From an uncultured Alphaproteobacteria bacterium (GTDB lineage Bacteria; Pseudomonadota; Alphaproteobacteria; CAAHEQ01; UBA3637): a stretch of DNA of 48,392 nucleotides. The notes beneath the pieces are model-generated. The model worked only from the letters and a program-made list of their open reading frames with translations, was not told the DNA's origin and made no database searches. Shown piece by piece: positions 15,449-22,730 of the stretch; position 1 is the stretch's first letter, and every line of letters starts with the position of its first letter. Location of the stretch: positions 75,502-123,893 of the forward strand of contig CALXVS010000001.1 of NCBI GenBank assembly GCA_944392145.1. The letters are read 5' to 3'. Position numbers and translations under genes: made by a program.

Positions 15449-15934
15449 TTAAGCCGCCTGTTCCTTTTCGGAATAAGCTTTGGCCACACGGGCAATCGCA
15501 CCGGCCGGAGCGACCAACAAACCAACCAGTTTGCCGCGCAGTTCGTCCAAAGACGGTAAAGCAGCCAAAGCCTGAATGGTTTTGACGTCAATCTTTTTTC
15601 CGTCCATGACACCGCCGACAACTTCCAGCTTGTCATTGTTTTTCGCCATTTTCACAACCGCACGCGCCGCCGAAATATTATCGGACGAATACGCAATTGC
15701 CGTCGCCCCCGTCATCAAATCTTGAATAGATTCGCACGGAGTTCCTGCCAGAGCCAATTTTGTTAAACGGTTTTTTGTCACTTTATAGCTGGCGCCATCT
15801 TGACGCACGGCATTTCTTAACTCGGTCGTTTCGGCCATTGTTAATCCCTTATTCAAGGTAACAACAACCAAAGCAGACGCATTAAACACCGCGTTCAATT
15901 CGGAAATCAGCTTTTGTTTTTCTTCGCGTTTCAC
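15449..15934 (-). CDS. rplJ: 50S ribosomal protein L10
   Basis: L10 anchors the L7/L12 dimers on the ribosome. The 161-aa protein has the family N-terminus (REEKQKLISELNAVF...VVVTLNKGLTMAETTELR) and the helical C-terminus that binds L7/L12. The start codon is GTG at 15934, preceded by GGAG with 7-base spacing; no ATG in frame would keep the N-terminus. It is preceded by an L10-type mRNA leader. Confidence 0.97.
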   Translation of the reverse strand: MKREEKQKLISELNAVFNASALVVVTLNKGLTMAETTELRNAVRQDGASYKVTKNRLTKLALAGTPCESIQDLMTGATAIAYSSDNISAARAVVKMAKNNDKLEVVGGVMDGKKIDVKTIQALAALPSLDELRGKLVGLLVAPAGAIARVAKAYSEKEQAA

Positions 15935-16072
15935 GTTTTGTCTCCGCTTGTTGATTTATAAATCACTTTATAAATCTTGTTTCTACACAGGTTTTTTTCA
16001 AAACCCAACCAAACCTGCCCAGAAACCCGCCTCGTTATTCCAATGGAATATTTGATGTGTGTTCTGTCTATT

Positions 16073-16134
16073 GCGGGCGGGATGCTTCCCCTTAAGTCTC
16101 ATCCCGTGATGAGCGCCCGCAGTCTTGGACAGGC
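16073..16134 (-). promoter_or_regulatory. L10-type autoregulatory leader element of rplJL
   Basis: On the minus strand the rplA-rplJ gap carries CAAGACTGCGGGCG, then an inner hairpin CTCATC-ACGG-GATGAG, an asymmetric loop, and CCCGCCCGC closing the outer stem. Sequence and architecture (kink-turn-like bulge) match the ribosomal protein L10 leader, where the L10-L12 complex represses its own mRNA. The rest of the 240-base gap (15935-16174) holds a palindromic TATTCCATTGGAATA stem near 16037-16051 and no gene. Confidence 0.75.
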
Positions 16135-16174
16135 ATTTTTTTTGCGTCCTGTTAAACAGGGCACAAAACTTTTG

Positions 16175-16867
16175 TTATCCGGCAACGCTGGATACGCTGA
16201 CTTTTACACCGACACCCTGTGTCGTGCTCAACGTTATGCGTTGCAGATAAACACCTTTCGCTGAAGCGGGTTTTAAAGCAAGCAATGCCTTGATAAACGC
16301 TTCAACGTTTTGCTTGATTTGATCGGCACCGAAACTGGCCTTACCGATACCGGCATGCACGACAGCCGACGGATCAACCCGGAATTGCACTTGACCGGCT
16401 TTCGCAGCTTTCACCGCATCGGCGACCGCCATGGTTACCGTTCCCAATTTCGGGTTCGGCATCAATCCTTTAGGACCCAACACTTTTCCTAAGCGACCAA
16501 CCACACCCATCATATCAGGTGTAGCGATTAAGCGCTGAAAATTAATCTTTCCGACCATAATATCGGCTGCCAAATCCTCATCACCGACTAAATCGGCACC
16601 GGCTTTTTTCGCTTCTTCCGCTTTCGGACCCTTGGCAAACACGGCCACTGTCAGGGTTTTACCCGTTCCGGCCGGCAATGACACCGCACCACGCACCATT
16701 TGATCGGATTGCTTCGGATCAACACCAATTTTTACAGCAATATCAACCGTTTCATCAAATTTAGCACTCGCCGTCCCTTTAATGACCTGAATCGCTTCAT
16801 CCAATTCATACACTTTCTGCGTATCAACCGTTTCATAGGCCTTTTTCAATCTTTTTCCGTATGTCAT
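16175..16867 (-). CDS. rplA: 50S ribosomal protein L1
   Basis: L1 binds 23S rRNA at the E-site stalk and in many bacteria represses its own operon. The protein has 230 aa from MTYGKRLKKAYE. The open frame extends 22 codons further up, but that stretch overlaps rplK out of frame, so the ATG at 16867, 4 bases after the rplK stop, is chosen. Family motifs include DETVDIAVKIGVDPKQSDQ and the MPNPKLGTVT segment. Confidence 0.98.
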   Translation of the reverse strand: MTYGKRLKKAYETVDTQKVYELDEAIQVIKGTASAKFDETVDIAVKIGVDPKQSDQMVRGAVSLPAGTGKTLTVAVFAKGPKAEEAKKAGADLVGDEDLAADIMVGKINFQRLIATPDMMGVVGRLGKVLGPKGLMPNPKLGTVTMAVADAVKAAKAGQVQFRVDPSAVVHAGIGKASFGADQIKQNVEAFIKALLALKPASAKGVYLQRITLSTTQGVGVKVSVSSVAG

Positions 16868-16871
16868 GACC

Positions 16872-17297
16872 TTACTCCACTTCAATACCCATAGAGCGCG
16901 CTTGACCGGCAACCATTTCCATCGCGGATTCAACCGTATGGCAATTCATATCCGGCATTTTTTGCGCTGCGATTTCTTTAATCTGCGCTTGTGTAATCTT
17001 GGCAACTTTCTTCCGTCCCGGTTCTTGCGATCCGCTCTTTAAGCCCGCTGCTTTTTTAATCAGATAACTAACCGGCGGCAATTTCGTCACGAACGAAAAC
17101 GTTCTGTCGGCATATGCCGTAATAATGACGGGAATCGGCGTCCCCGGTTCCATTTTTTGCGTTTTAGCGTTAAACGCCTTACAGAATTCCATAATATTCA
17201 AACCGCGCTGACCCAACGCCGGACCAACCGGAGGGGAGGGGTTTGCCTTACCCGCTTCAATCTGAAGCTTGATAAAACCAATAACTTTCTTTGCCAT
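16872..17297 (-). CDS. rplK: 50S ribosomal protein L11
   Basis: L11 binds the GTPase-associated region of 23S rRNA and is needed for RelA stimulation. The 141-aa protein has the typical Pro-rich N-terminal motif [21 protein letters not shown] and the C-terminal rRNA-binding domain ([17 protein letters not shown]). It is followed directly by rplA. The 131-base gap to nusG holds a candidate regulatory hairpin. Confidence 0.98.
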   Translation of the reverse strand: MAKKVIGFIKLQIEAGKANPSPPVGPALGQRGLNIMEFCKAFNAKTQKMEPGTPIPVIITAYADRTFSFVTKLPPVSYLIKKAAGLKSGSQEPGRKKVAKITQAQIKEIAAQKMPDMNCHTVESAMEMVAGQARSMGIEVE

Positions 17298-17354
17298 TTT
17301 TTAACCTCTAAAAAACTTCATCCGATTCATGAAACAAAATTTGTTCTGAAGTTC

Positions 17355-17383
17355 TGTGGTCCGACAATGGCTTGTCCGCCACA
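17355..17383 (-). promoter_or_regulatory. Hairpin in the rplK leader (candidate L1 target)
   Basis: The minus strand reads TGTGG-CG-GACAA-GCCA-TTGTC-GGA-CCACA, two helices separated by a small asymmetric loop. It sits in the nusG-rplK gap. In E. coli, L1 represses the rplKA mRNA by binding its leader; the equivalence here rests on position only. Confidence 0.35.
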
Positions 17384-17428
17384 AAGACAAAGGGCACGAA
17401 TCGGTTTTACCCCTTGCTTAAAACACGT

Positions 17429-17956
17429 TCAGGCCTTTTTAACCTGCGTAAAATTCAAATCTACCGGCGTCGGCCGCCCAAAAATAGACACCAATACCTT
17501 TAAGCGTTCCTTACCTGCATCCACATCTTCAACTGTTCCAACAAACGAAGCAAAAGGTCCGTCAACCACACGCACCTGTTCTCCAACTTCATAAGTCATC
17601 ATTGAACGCGGTTTTTCCACACCCTCTTTAACTTGATTCACGATTCGCAACGCTTCCGCTTCGGAAATCGGTGTCGGCGTTTTACCCCCCAAAAAGCCGG
17701 TTACCTTCGGCGCCCCATTGACCAACTGCCACGTTTCGTTACTCATTTCCATTTTTACCAGCACGTAGCCGGGAAAAAATTTACGCTCGGATTCAACTTT
17801 TGCGCCGTTTTTAACACTGATTACATTTTCAGTCGGCACCATTACTTCCGTGATTTTATCTTGTAACCCCTTTTTTTCAGCCTGTTCCATAACAAAATCG
17901 GCGACTTTTTTTTCAAATCCGGAATACGCATGCACCACATACCAACGCACTGCCAT
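17429..17956 (-). CDS. nusG: Transcription antitermination factor NusG
   Basis: NusG binds the beta' clamp, suppresses pausing and couples polymerase to Rho or the ribosome. The 175-aa protein has the NGN domain ([30 protein letters not shown]) and the C-terminal KOW domain ([23 protein letters not shown]). It starts 3 bases after the secE stop. Confidence 0.98.
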   Translation of the reverse strand: MAVRWYVVHAYSGFEKKVADFVMEQAEKKGLQDKITEVMVPTENVISVKNGAKVESERKFFPGYVLVKMEMSNETWQLVNGAPKVTGFLGGKTPTPISEAEALRIVNQVKEGVEKPRSMMTYEVGEQVRVVDGPFASFVGTVEDVDAGKERLKVLVSIFGRPTPVDLNFTQVKKA

Positions 17957-17959
17957 CTT

Positions 17960-18148
17960 TTATCCTCCCACAACAAAACGAATCGCTGCCGCGAAAATCA
18001 AATCAATCAAAAACAAAAAAAACGCCAAAGCAACGCTCATCACCAAAACAACGATTGTTCCTTGCATCGTCTCGGAACGTGTCGGCCAAGTAATCTTGGC
18101 GATTTCCTGTTTCACTTGGCGAACAAATTGCGCCGGTGTTGTTTTCAT
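17960..18148 (-). CDS. secE: Preprotein translocase subunit SecE
   Basis: SecE clamps SecY in the inner-membrane protein-conducting channel. From MKTTPAQFVRQVKQ (ATG 18148) the protein has 62 aa, with the conserved amphipathic motif EIAKITWPTRSET and one membrane helix, the usual short form. The frame is open 16 codons further up, but those codons lie in tRNA-Trp. SD AGAGGAAG supports 18148. Confidence 0.97.
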   Translation of the reverse strand: MKTTPAQFVRQVKQEIAKITWPTRSETMQGTIVVLVMSVALAFFLFLIDLIFAAAIRFVVGG

Positions 18149-18168
18149 ATCTTCCTCTTTCTTTTTAT

Positions 18169-18244
18169 TGGCAGGGGCAGTAGGGATCGAACCCACGACC
18201 TTCGGTTTTGGAGACCGACGCTCTACCAGTTGAGCTATACCCCT
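18169..18244 (-). tRNA. tRNA-Trp (CCA)
   Basis: A 76-nt cloverleaf with the CCA end encoded. The acceptor AGGGGTA pairs with TGCCCCT, the anticodon loop CTCCAAA gives CCA, and the T-arm has GTTCGAT. It is first in the transcript with secE-nusG. Confidence 0.97.
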
Positions 18245-18299
18245 TTCTTTTCAAACTTTTAAAAACAAATAGCTGAACGTCAACCACCCGCAAATAAAA

Positions 18300-18341
18300 G
18301 TCGGGACGAGTAATAATACCCGCCCCGACAAAAAATGTCAA
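18300..18341 (-). promoter_or_regulatory. Promoter for tRNA-Trp/secE/nusG merged with the tuf terminator
   Basis: TTGACA (18341-18336), 17 bases, TATTAT (18318-18313) is a near-consensus sigma70 promoter. The -10 lies inside the hairpin 18300-18329 (12-bp stem with two G-U pairs, loop ATTATT), which is followed by TTTTATTT and would end tuf transcription. Terminator and next promoter thus share the same bases. Confidence 0.8.
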
Positions 18342-18382
18342 GTCTTTTTTAACAAAAGACCGATTTTTTTAGTCTGCCGACA

Positions 18383-19573
18383 TCATTCAATGATCTTTGA
18401 AACGACACCGGCACCAACCGTATGACCGCCTTCACGAATAGCAAAGCGCAATCCTTCGCTCATCGCAACCGGCGCAATCAACGTCACGGTAATTTTGACA
18501 TTGTCACCCGGCATAACCATTTCGACACCGGCAGGCAATTCAATTGTTCCCGTCACGTCCGTTGTGCGGAAATAGAATTGCGGACGATAGTTCGCAAAGA
18601 ACGGTGTATGACGACCGCCTTCTTCTTTGCTTAAAACATAGCATTCCGATTCAAACTTCGTATGCGGCGTGATAGTCCCCGGCGCAGCCAAAACTTGACC
18701 ACGTTCCACTTCTTCACGTTTTGTCCCGCGGAGCAAGACACCGACGTTATCACCGGCTTCACCTTGATCCAACAATTTGCGGAACATTTCAATACCCGTA
18801 CAGGTCGTTTTCTGTGTCGGTTTTAAACCAACGATTTCAACTTCGTCACCGACTTTGATAACACCGCGTTCAACACGCCCCGTCACAACGGTACCACGAC
18901 CGGAAATTGAGAACACATCTTCAATCGGCATCAAGAACGGTTCATCTTTCGGACGATTCGGCTGCGGGATGTAAGAATCAACCGCTTCCATCAATGACAA
19001 AATGGCATCTTTACCGATTTTGGCATCGCCACCTTCCAAAGCAACTTTGGCAGAACCTTTAATAATGGGGATATCATCACCTGGGAATTGATAGGAAGAC
19101 AGCAATTCACGCACTTCCATTTCAACCAAATCCAACAATTCCGGATCATCAACCATATCCACCTTGTTCATGAACACGACAATCGCGGGAACGCCGACTT
19201 GACGCGCCAACAAAATGTGTTCACGTGTTTGCGGCATCGGACCATCAGCAGCCGACACAACCAAGATTGCACCATCCATTTGCGCAGCACCCGTAATCAT
19301 GTTTTTCACATAGTCAGCGTGACCCGGGCAGTCAACGTGCGCATAGTGACGGTTAGCCGTTTCATATTCAACGTGTGATGTTGAAATGGTAATACCGCGG
19401 GCACGTTCTTCCGGCGCCTTATCAATATTGGCATAATCAACAAAAGCAGCACCGCCTTGTTCGGCCAACACTTTGGTAATAGCCGCCGTCAAAGTGGTTT
19501 TACCGTGGTCAACGTGACCGATGGTGCCGATATTGCAGTGCGGCTTTGTTCTTTCAAATTTTTCTTTACTCAT
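18383..19573 (-). CDS. tuf: Elongation factor Tu
   Basis: EF-Tu delivers aminoacyl-tRNA to the ribosome as a GTPase. It has 396 aa with [17 protein letters not shown] and NKVD motifs, domain II ([13 protein letters not shown]) and the C-terminal end [14 protein letters not shown]. It lies in the classical tRNA-Tyr, tRNA-Gly, tuf, tRNA-Trp, secE order. Confidence 0.99.
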   Translation of the reverse strand: MSKEKFERTKPHCNIGTIGHVDHGKTTLTAAITKVLAEQGGAAFVDYANIDKAPEERARGITISTSHVEYETANRHYAHVDCPGHADYVKNMITGAAQMDGAILVVSAADGPMPQTREHILLARQVGVPAIVVFMNKVDMVDDPELLDLVEMEVRELLSSYQFPGDDIPIIKGSAKVALEGGDAKIGKDAILSLMEAVDSYIPQPNRPKDEPFLMPIEDVFSISGRGTVVTGRVERGVIKVGDEVEIVGLKPTQKTTCTGIEMFRKLLDQGEAGDNVGVLLRGTKREEVERGQVLAAPGTITPHTKFESECYVLSKEEGGRHTPFFANYRPQFYFRTTDVTGTIELPAGVEMVMPGDNVKITVTLIAPVAMSEGLRFAIREGGHTVGAGVVSKIIE

Positions 19574-19637
19574 TTAATACTTCCTTAACTGATCAGTGTT
19601 AAAAAAAATGAAATTCCTTGGCACGGAACTTCGTTAT

Positions 19638-19711
<74 letters not shown>

Positions 19712-19733
19712 TTACAGGTTCATTCAGCCCCGA

Positions 19734-19820
19734 TGGTGGAAGGGGAAAGATTCGAACTTTCGTAGACGTGAAGTCGGCAGATTTACAGTCTGCTGCCATT
19801 AACCACTCGGCCACCCTTCC
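19734..19820 (-). tRNA. tRNA-Tyr (GTA)
   Basis: An 87-nt tRNA with a long variable arm and encoded CCA. The anticodon stem CAGACTGTAAATCTG gives GTA. First gene of the tRNA-Tyr/tRNA-Gly/tuf transcript. Confidence 0.97.
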
Positions 19821-19839
19821 AATGTCGGGACAGAGCTTG

Positions 19840-19868
19840 ATTATGCATTTTTTTCTTGCAGTTGTCAA
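19840..19868 (-). promoter_or_regulatory. Promoter of tRNA-Tyr/tRNA-Gly/tuf
   Basis: TTGACA (19868-19863), 17 bases, CATAAT (19845-19840). The predicted start near 19833 leaves about a dozen bases before the mature tRNA-Tyr 5' end. Confidence 0.85.
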
Positions 19869-19884
19869 GCGTTTTTTTTATACT
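19856..19884 (+). promoter_or_regulatory. Divergent promoter of the rRNA methyltransferase gene
   Basis: TTGCAG (19856-19861), 17 bases, TATACT (19879-19884). It overlaps the -35 region of the opposing tRNA-Tyr promoter, so the two probably compete or share regulation. Confidence 0.65.
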
Positions 19885-19906
19885 TTTAAAAAAAAGGTAT
19901 TCTTTC

Positions 19907-20689
19907 ATGAATAAAAAAAGACATTCACATTTATCGCAACCTATAAATAATAAAACCAATCACCTGAAAAAAAATGACCGGTTGTTGTGGCTTTACGGTC
20001 GTCATCCGGTAGAGGCCGCTCTTAAAAATCCGCGGCGACAGGCAATTCAGCTTTTATTGACACCGGGAACAACCATCAATACATCAACAAATTTTCCGAC
20101 GCGTGTTGTTTCCAAAGCAGAGTTAGAGTCTTTGTTACCTGCCGGTGCCGTGCATCAGGGAATGGCATTGTCCTGTTATCCGCTTCAATCGGAAGAGACC
20201 GATTCTTTTTTAAAGAAAATCGCAACAAAAGACAAAAGTGTTCTTTTGTTATTAGATCAAGTGACCGATCCGCATAATGTCGGCGCCATGTTGCGATCGG
20301 CCGTTGCCTTTCATGCGGATGCTGTCTTCATGCCGGCTGACGGAGCCCCCGACGAAACGGGCGTTTTGGCAAAATCTGCCAGCGGTGCGTTAGATATGAT
20401 TCCCTTGATCAAAGTGACAAACCTGACACGTTTGATGGAAAAACTGAAAGAGCAAGGGTTCTGGTGTATCGGTATGGACGGAAACGCCCCAAAAGCAGCT
20501 TACGATGACACACTACCTAAAAAATGTGCTTTTGTGATGGGATCAGAAGGAGACGGACTCAGACGTCTGACACGTGAAACCTGTGATTATATGACGAAAC
20601 TTCCCATTGACTCAAAAATTGACAGTTTGAATGTTTCAAACGCCGCCGCAATTGTTCTTTATGAGTGGAATCGGCAGCATCATGGGTGA
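19907..20689 (+). CDS. rlmB: RlmB-like (SpoU/TrmH family) rRNA 2'-O-methyltransferase
   Basis: This is a SpoU-class SAM-dependent 2'-O-ribose methyltransferase, most like RlmB, which methylates G2251 of 23S rRNA. From ATG 19907 it has 260 aa. An N-terminal substrate-binding domain (LYGRHPVEAALKNP) is followed by the three SpoU motifs: DQVTDPHNVGAMLRSA, FVMGSEGDGL and SLNVSNAAAIVLYEW, which form the trefoil-knot SAM site. The frame is open 17 codons further upstream but that stretch overlaps the promoter. The last 8 bases overlap the next gene (ATGGGTGA). TrmH-type tRNA methylation cannot be fully excluded. Confidence 0.88.
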   Translation: MNKKRHSHLSQPINNKTNHLKKNDRLLWLYGRHPVEAALKNPRRQAIQLLLTPGTTINTSTNFPTRVVSKAELESLLPAGAVHQGMALSCYPLQSEETDSFLKKIATKDKSVLLLLDQVTDPHNVGAMLRSAVAFHADAVFMPADGAPDETGVLAKSASGALDMIPLIKVTNLTRLMEKLKEQGFWCIGMDGNAPKAAYDDTLPKKCAFVMGSEGDGLRRLTRETCDYMTKLPIDSKIDSLNVSNAAAIVLYEWNRQHHG

Positions 20690-21347
20690 AAAGACAGTGC
20701 CAAAACTGATTTTGCTGGACTGTGACGGGGTTTTATATCCGACCGAACAACTGCCCTTTCGTTGTTTTATGACCGCACTTCAAAAAACATGGGATTTGCT
20801 TCATGTATCCCCTCAAACTGTTCAAACCGCTAAGGAAAAACGAAACGCTGCCGACTATACCGGTATTTATAATCATATTTTGTTTGTATGCCGCGAAACA
20901 CAGCTTGATTTTAACCGGGTTACAGATGTCTTTTTGCAACAAGTGGATTACGGGGGATTAAAACCCAATCCGACATTAAAAAAACAATTGGAAGATTTAA
21001 ACCGAAAAATTCCGTGTTGCATTGTCACAAACAATCATAAAAAACACCTAAATACTGTTTTAAACCGGGTATTCGGTATTACTTCCGAAACAAATTTTCT
21101 CCCTCAAATTGATATTTCGGACCGATTTGACGGCACAGGATTCTTATCCAAAAAAAATCCGACTTGTTTTTTAAAAATTTGTCGCCGGTTTAACGTGACC
21201 CCGCAACAAACCCTCTGTGCCGATGACACACCGACGATTTTAAAGATTGCCAAAAGGACGGGACTTAAGACCCTGCTTGTCCATCAATGTCTGCCCCTTT
21301 ATCCGCAAATCGGTGCTTGCTTGGCCAAATTACGCCAAAAAGATTAA
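20682..21347 (+). CDS. HAD-superfamily hydrolase (nucleotidase-like)
   Basis: A 221-aa haloacid dehalogenase-type phosphatase. Motif I is LLDCDGVLYP (nucleophile D13, acid/base D15), motif II is CIVTNN, and the motif IV region is LCADDTPTILKIAKRTGLKT. The layout resembles pyrimidine 5'-nucleotidases of the Sdt1/SSM1 type, but the substrate cannot be read from sequence. ATG 20682 overlaps the methyltransferase stop as ATGGGTGA, indicating translational coupling; further upstream starts run out of frame through that gene. Confidence 0.75.
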   Translation: MGEKTVPKLILLDCDGVLYPTEQLPFRCFMTALQKTWDLLHVSPQTVQTAKEKRNAADYTGIYNHILFVCRETQLDFNRVTDVFLQQVDYGGLKPNPTLKKQLEDLNRKIPCCIVTNNHKKHLNTVLNRVFGITSETNFLPQIDISDRFDGTGFLSKKNPTCFLKICRRFNVTPQQTLCADDTPTILKIAKRTGLKTLLVHQCLPLYPQIGACLAKLRQKD

Positions 21348-21357
21348 TTTTTTCACC

Positions 21358-21386
21358 TTGTCAAACCGTTTTTTTTCTGATATAAT
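21358..21386 (+). promoter_or_regulatory. Promoter of the permuted tmRNA gene
   Basis: TTGTCA (21358-21363), 17 bases, TATAAT (21381-21386). The predicted start near 21393 coincides with the beginning of the tmRNA acceptor piece. Confidence 0.85.
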
Positions 21387-21394
21387 GATTTCCC

Positions 21395-21474
21395 GTCAGG
21401 CAACTGACTATGATGCTAAACGAGGAGTGAAATAGATGTAGTGGACTCGGGGGCAGTGCCCGACACCTCCACCA
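21395..21474 (+). ncRNA. ssrA: tmRNA acceptor piece (two-piece, permuted ssrA)
   Basis: This is the 3' half of tmRNA, encoded first. It holds CTGACTATGATGC as in the tmRNA 3' domain, a T-arm-like stem TCGGG/CCCGA with loop GGCAGTG, and the acceptor strand CACCTCC followed by ACCA at 21471-21474. CACCTCC pairs with GGGGGTG at 21839-21845, the 5' end of the coding piece. The 5' boundary is approximate. The permuted order (acceptor piece before coding piece) is the known alphaproteobacterial arrangement. Confidence 0.87.
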
Positions 21475-21838
21475 ATTTTAAACGGTCTTAAAAAGGCACC
21501 GTTTTTCAACAGCCGGGTTTGTTGATTTAAACGGGGAAAGGGAAGCAAAAATCATTTTGACGTGTATTTTAACATACACGAAAAAGGATTTTAACGATAA
21601 GGCACCGTTTTTTCAACAGCCGGGTTTGTTGATTTAAACGGGGAAAGGGAAGCAAAAATCATTTTGACGTGTATTCAAACATACACGAAAAAGGATTTTA
21701 ACGACAAGGCACCGTTTTTTCAACAGCCAGGTTTGTTGATTTAAACGGGGAAAGGGAAGCAAAAATCATTTTGACGTGTATTTTAACATACACGAAAAAG
21801 GATTTTTGCGACAAGGCACCGTTTAAATCAACAAAGAC
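21475..21838 (+). other. tmRNA intervening segment, enlarged by repeats
   Basis: This is the stretch between the acceptor piece CCA and the coding piece 5' end, removed on maturation. It is 364 nt long. Its two ends can pair (TTTAAACGGT near 21477 with ACCGTTTAAA near 21819), which suggests an ancestral single hairpin. Three tandem ~107-bp units have been added within it. No open frame of interest is present. Confidence 0.8.
21493..21835 (+). repeat. Three tandem ~107-bp structured repeats plus partial fourth
   Basis: Units start at 21493, 21599 and 21706 (106, 107, 107 bp), each with AAGGCACCGTTT; a fragment (21813-21835) restarts the pattern. Each unit has hairpin H1 (in unit 1, 21499-21534: CCGTTT/AAACGG and TCAACA/TGTTGA) and hairpin H2 (21547-21592: CGTGTAT/ATACACG with an AAAATC/GATTTT base). 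The H2 loop differs between units (TTTAAC or TCAAAC) while the stem is kept. Each unit also carries TTTGTTGATTTAAACGG, the reverse complement of the segment's 3' end. Confidence 0.95.
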
Positions 21839-22058
21839 GGGGGTGAAACAGGATCGACACGCATAATAAAGACTTTTTCTTGCATTCGGCATGGTACCGT
21901 CGTTAAAGGACTAAAAAAAATAAATGCAAATGATAATTTTGCTCCGGTTGCAAAAGCGGCGTAAGCTGAAGAAACAACCGATTAATTCCTTGGGCATATG
22001 AGCGCCGAAGGTGGGGGTGGCCGGTTTCCCCAGCAACAGAAAAACCGGCACTTTTTTT
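21839..22058 (+). ncRNA. ssrA: tmRNA coding piece with proteolysis tag and terminator
   Basis: The 5' half of tmRNA begins GGGGGTGAAACAGGATCGAC. The resume codon GCA is at 21926, and the tag frame 21926-21964 encodes ANDNFAPVAKAA followed by TAA. After the tag come pseudoknot-like segments. At the end, GCCGGTTT with AAAACCGGC followed by seven T (22020-22058) serves as terminator, so the mature 3' end lies somewhat before 22058. Together with the acceptor piece it rescues stalled ribosomes and tags the product for ClpXP. Confidence 0.9.
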
Positions 22059-22068
22059 AGGAGAAGAC

Positions 22069-22503
22069 ATGCATCCGAAATATTTCAGGTATTTAAGAAA
22101 AGCGTATATAACAATGGCTGCCGATATTTTAAAAGACGTGGCAAAAAATGGCTTAACGGATGAAAGTTATTATTTTATTTCTTTTGACACGTGTCATCCG
22201 CAGGTGGAAATGCCGGCTTTTTTAAAGGCAAAATACCCCAAAGAAATGAGCATTGTTTTACAACATCAATTTGACAATTTAAACGTTTCGGATACGGAGT
22301 TTTCGGTAGAGTTGACATTTGGCGGGACACCAGCAACACTGGTGATTCCATTTGAAGCCCTTATTTATTTTGCCGATCCGGCACAAGAATTGGCCTTGCC
22401 CTTGCAATTTTCTTTTAATTCGGAAAACGCGAACTCATCTCAAGAGTCTTCACCATCCGAAACAGCAGAAGTGATTGATTTAAAAAGCCGTTTTAAAAAA
22501 TGA
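22069..22503 (+). CDS. sspB: SspB-like ClpXP adaptor for ssrA-tagged proteins
   Basis: SspB tethers ssrA-tagged substrates to ClpX. The 144-aa protein matches the alpha-type SspB pattern: an N-terminal helix, YYFISFDTCHPQVEMPAFLKAKYP, MSIVLQHQFDNLNV, and FSVELTFGGTPATLVIPFEAL. A flexible Ser/Glu-rich linker and a short basic ClpX-binding tail (VIDLKSRFKK) follow. SD AGGAGAAG lies just before ATG 22069, immediately after the tmRNA terminator. The gene sits directly downstream of the RNA whose products it handles, and overlaps the next gene as ATGA. Confidence 0.9.
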   Translation: MHPKYFRYLRKAYITMAADILKDVAKNGLTDESYYFISFDTCHPQVEMPAFLKAKYPKEMSIVLQHQFDNLNVSDTEFSVELTFGGTPATLVIPFEALIYFADPAQELALPLQFSFNSENANSSQESSPSETAEVIDLKSRFKK

Positions 22504-22730
22504 AAAAACATTCATTAATGATTCGCGGACACGCGACCAGTTTATCCCTGGAACCGGCGTTTTGGGATGCCTTAGAGAAAATCGCCCGCGACAAAGGCAC
22601 GTCACGCATGGCCCTTATTACGCAAATTGATGCCACACGCACGACAAATCTTTCCAGCGCGCTGCGTGTGTTTATTTTAGATACATTACTGAAAAAAAGC
22701 GGTTTATCCGACAATCAACCAAATAATTAA
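22500..22730 (+). CDS. Small ribbon-helix-helix protein
   Basis: The 76-aa protein starts within the sspB stop (ATGA). SLMIRGHATSLSLEPAFWDALEKIARDKGTS fits a ribbon followed by helix 1 of an RHH DNA-binding domain of the alphaproteobacterial RHH_4 kind; the second helix is NLSSALRVFILDTLL. Such proteins bind DNA as dimers, but the target is unknown. Its 3' end overlaps the convergent uppP by 27 bases. Confidence 0.75.
   Translation: MKKHSLMIRGHATSLSLEPAFWDALEKIARDKGTSRMALITQIDATRTTNLSSALRVFILDTLLKKSGLSDNQPNN

Noticed and set aside
19856-19906. Upstream start for the rRNA methyltransferase
   Set aside because: These codons lie within the predicted promoter, so they are probably not transcribed in full; ATG 19907 fits better.
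21493-21835. CRISPR-like array
   Set aside because: The units are 106-107 bp with no unique spacers, only three copies, and lie within the tmRNA gene.
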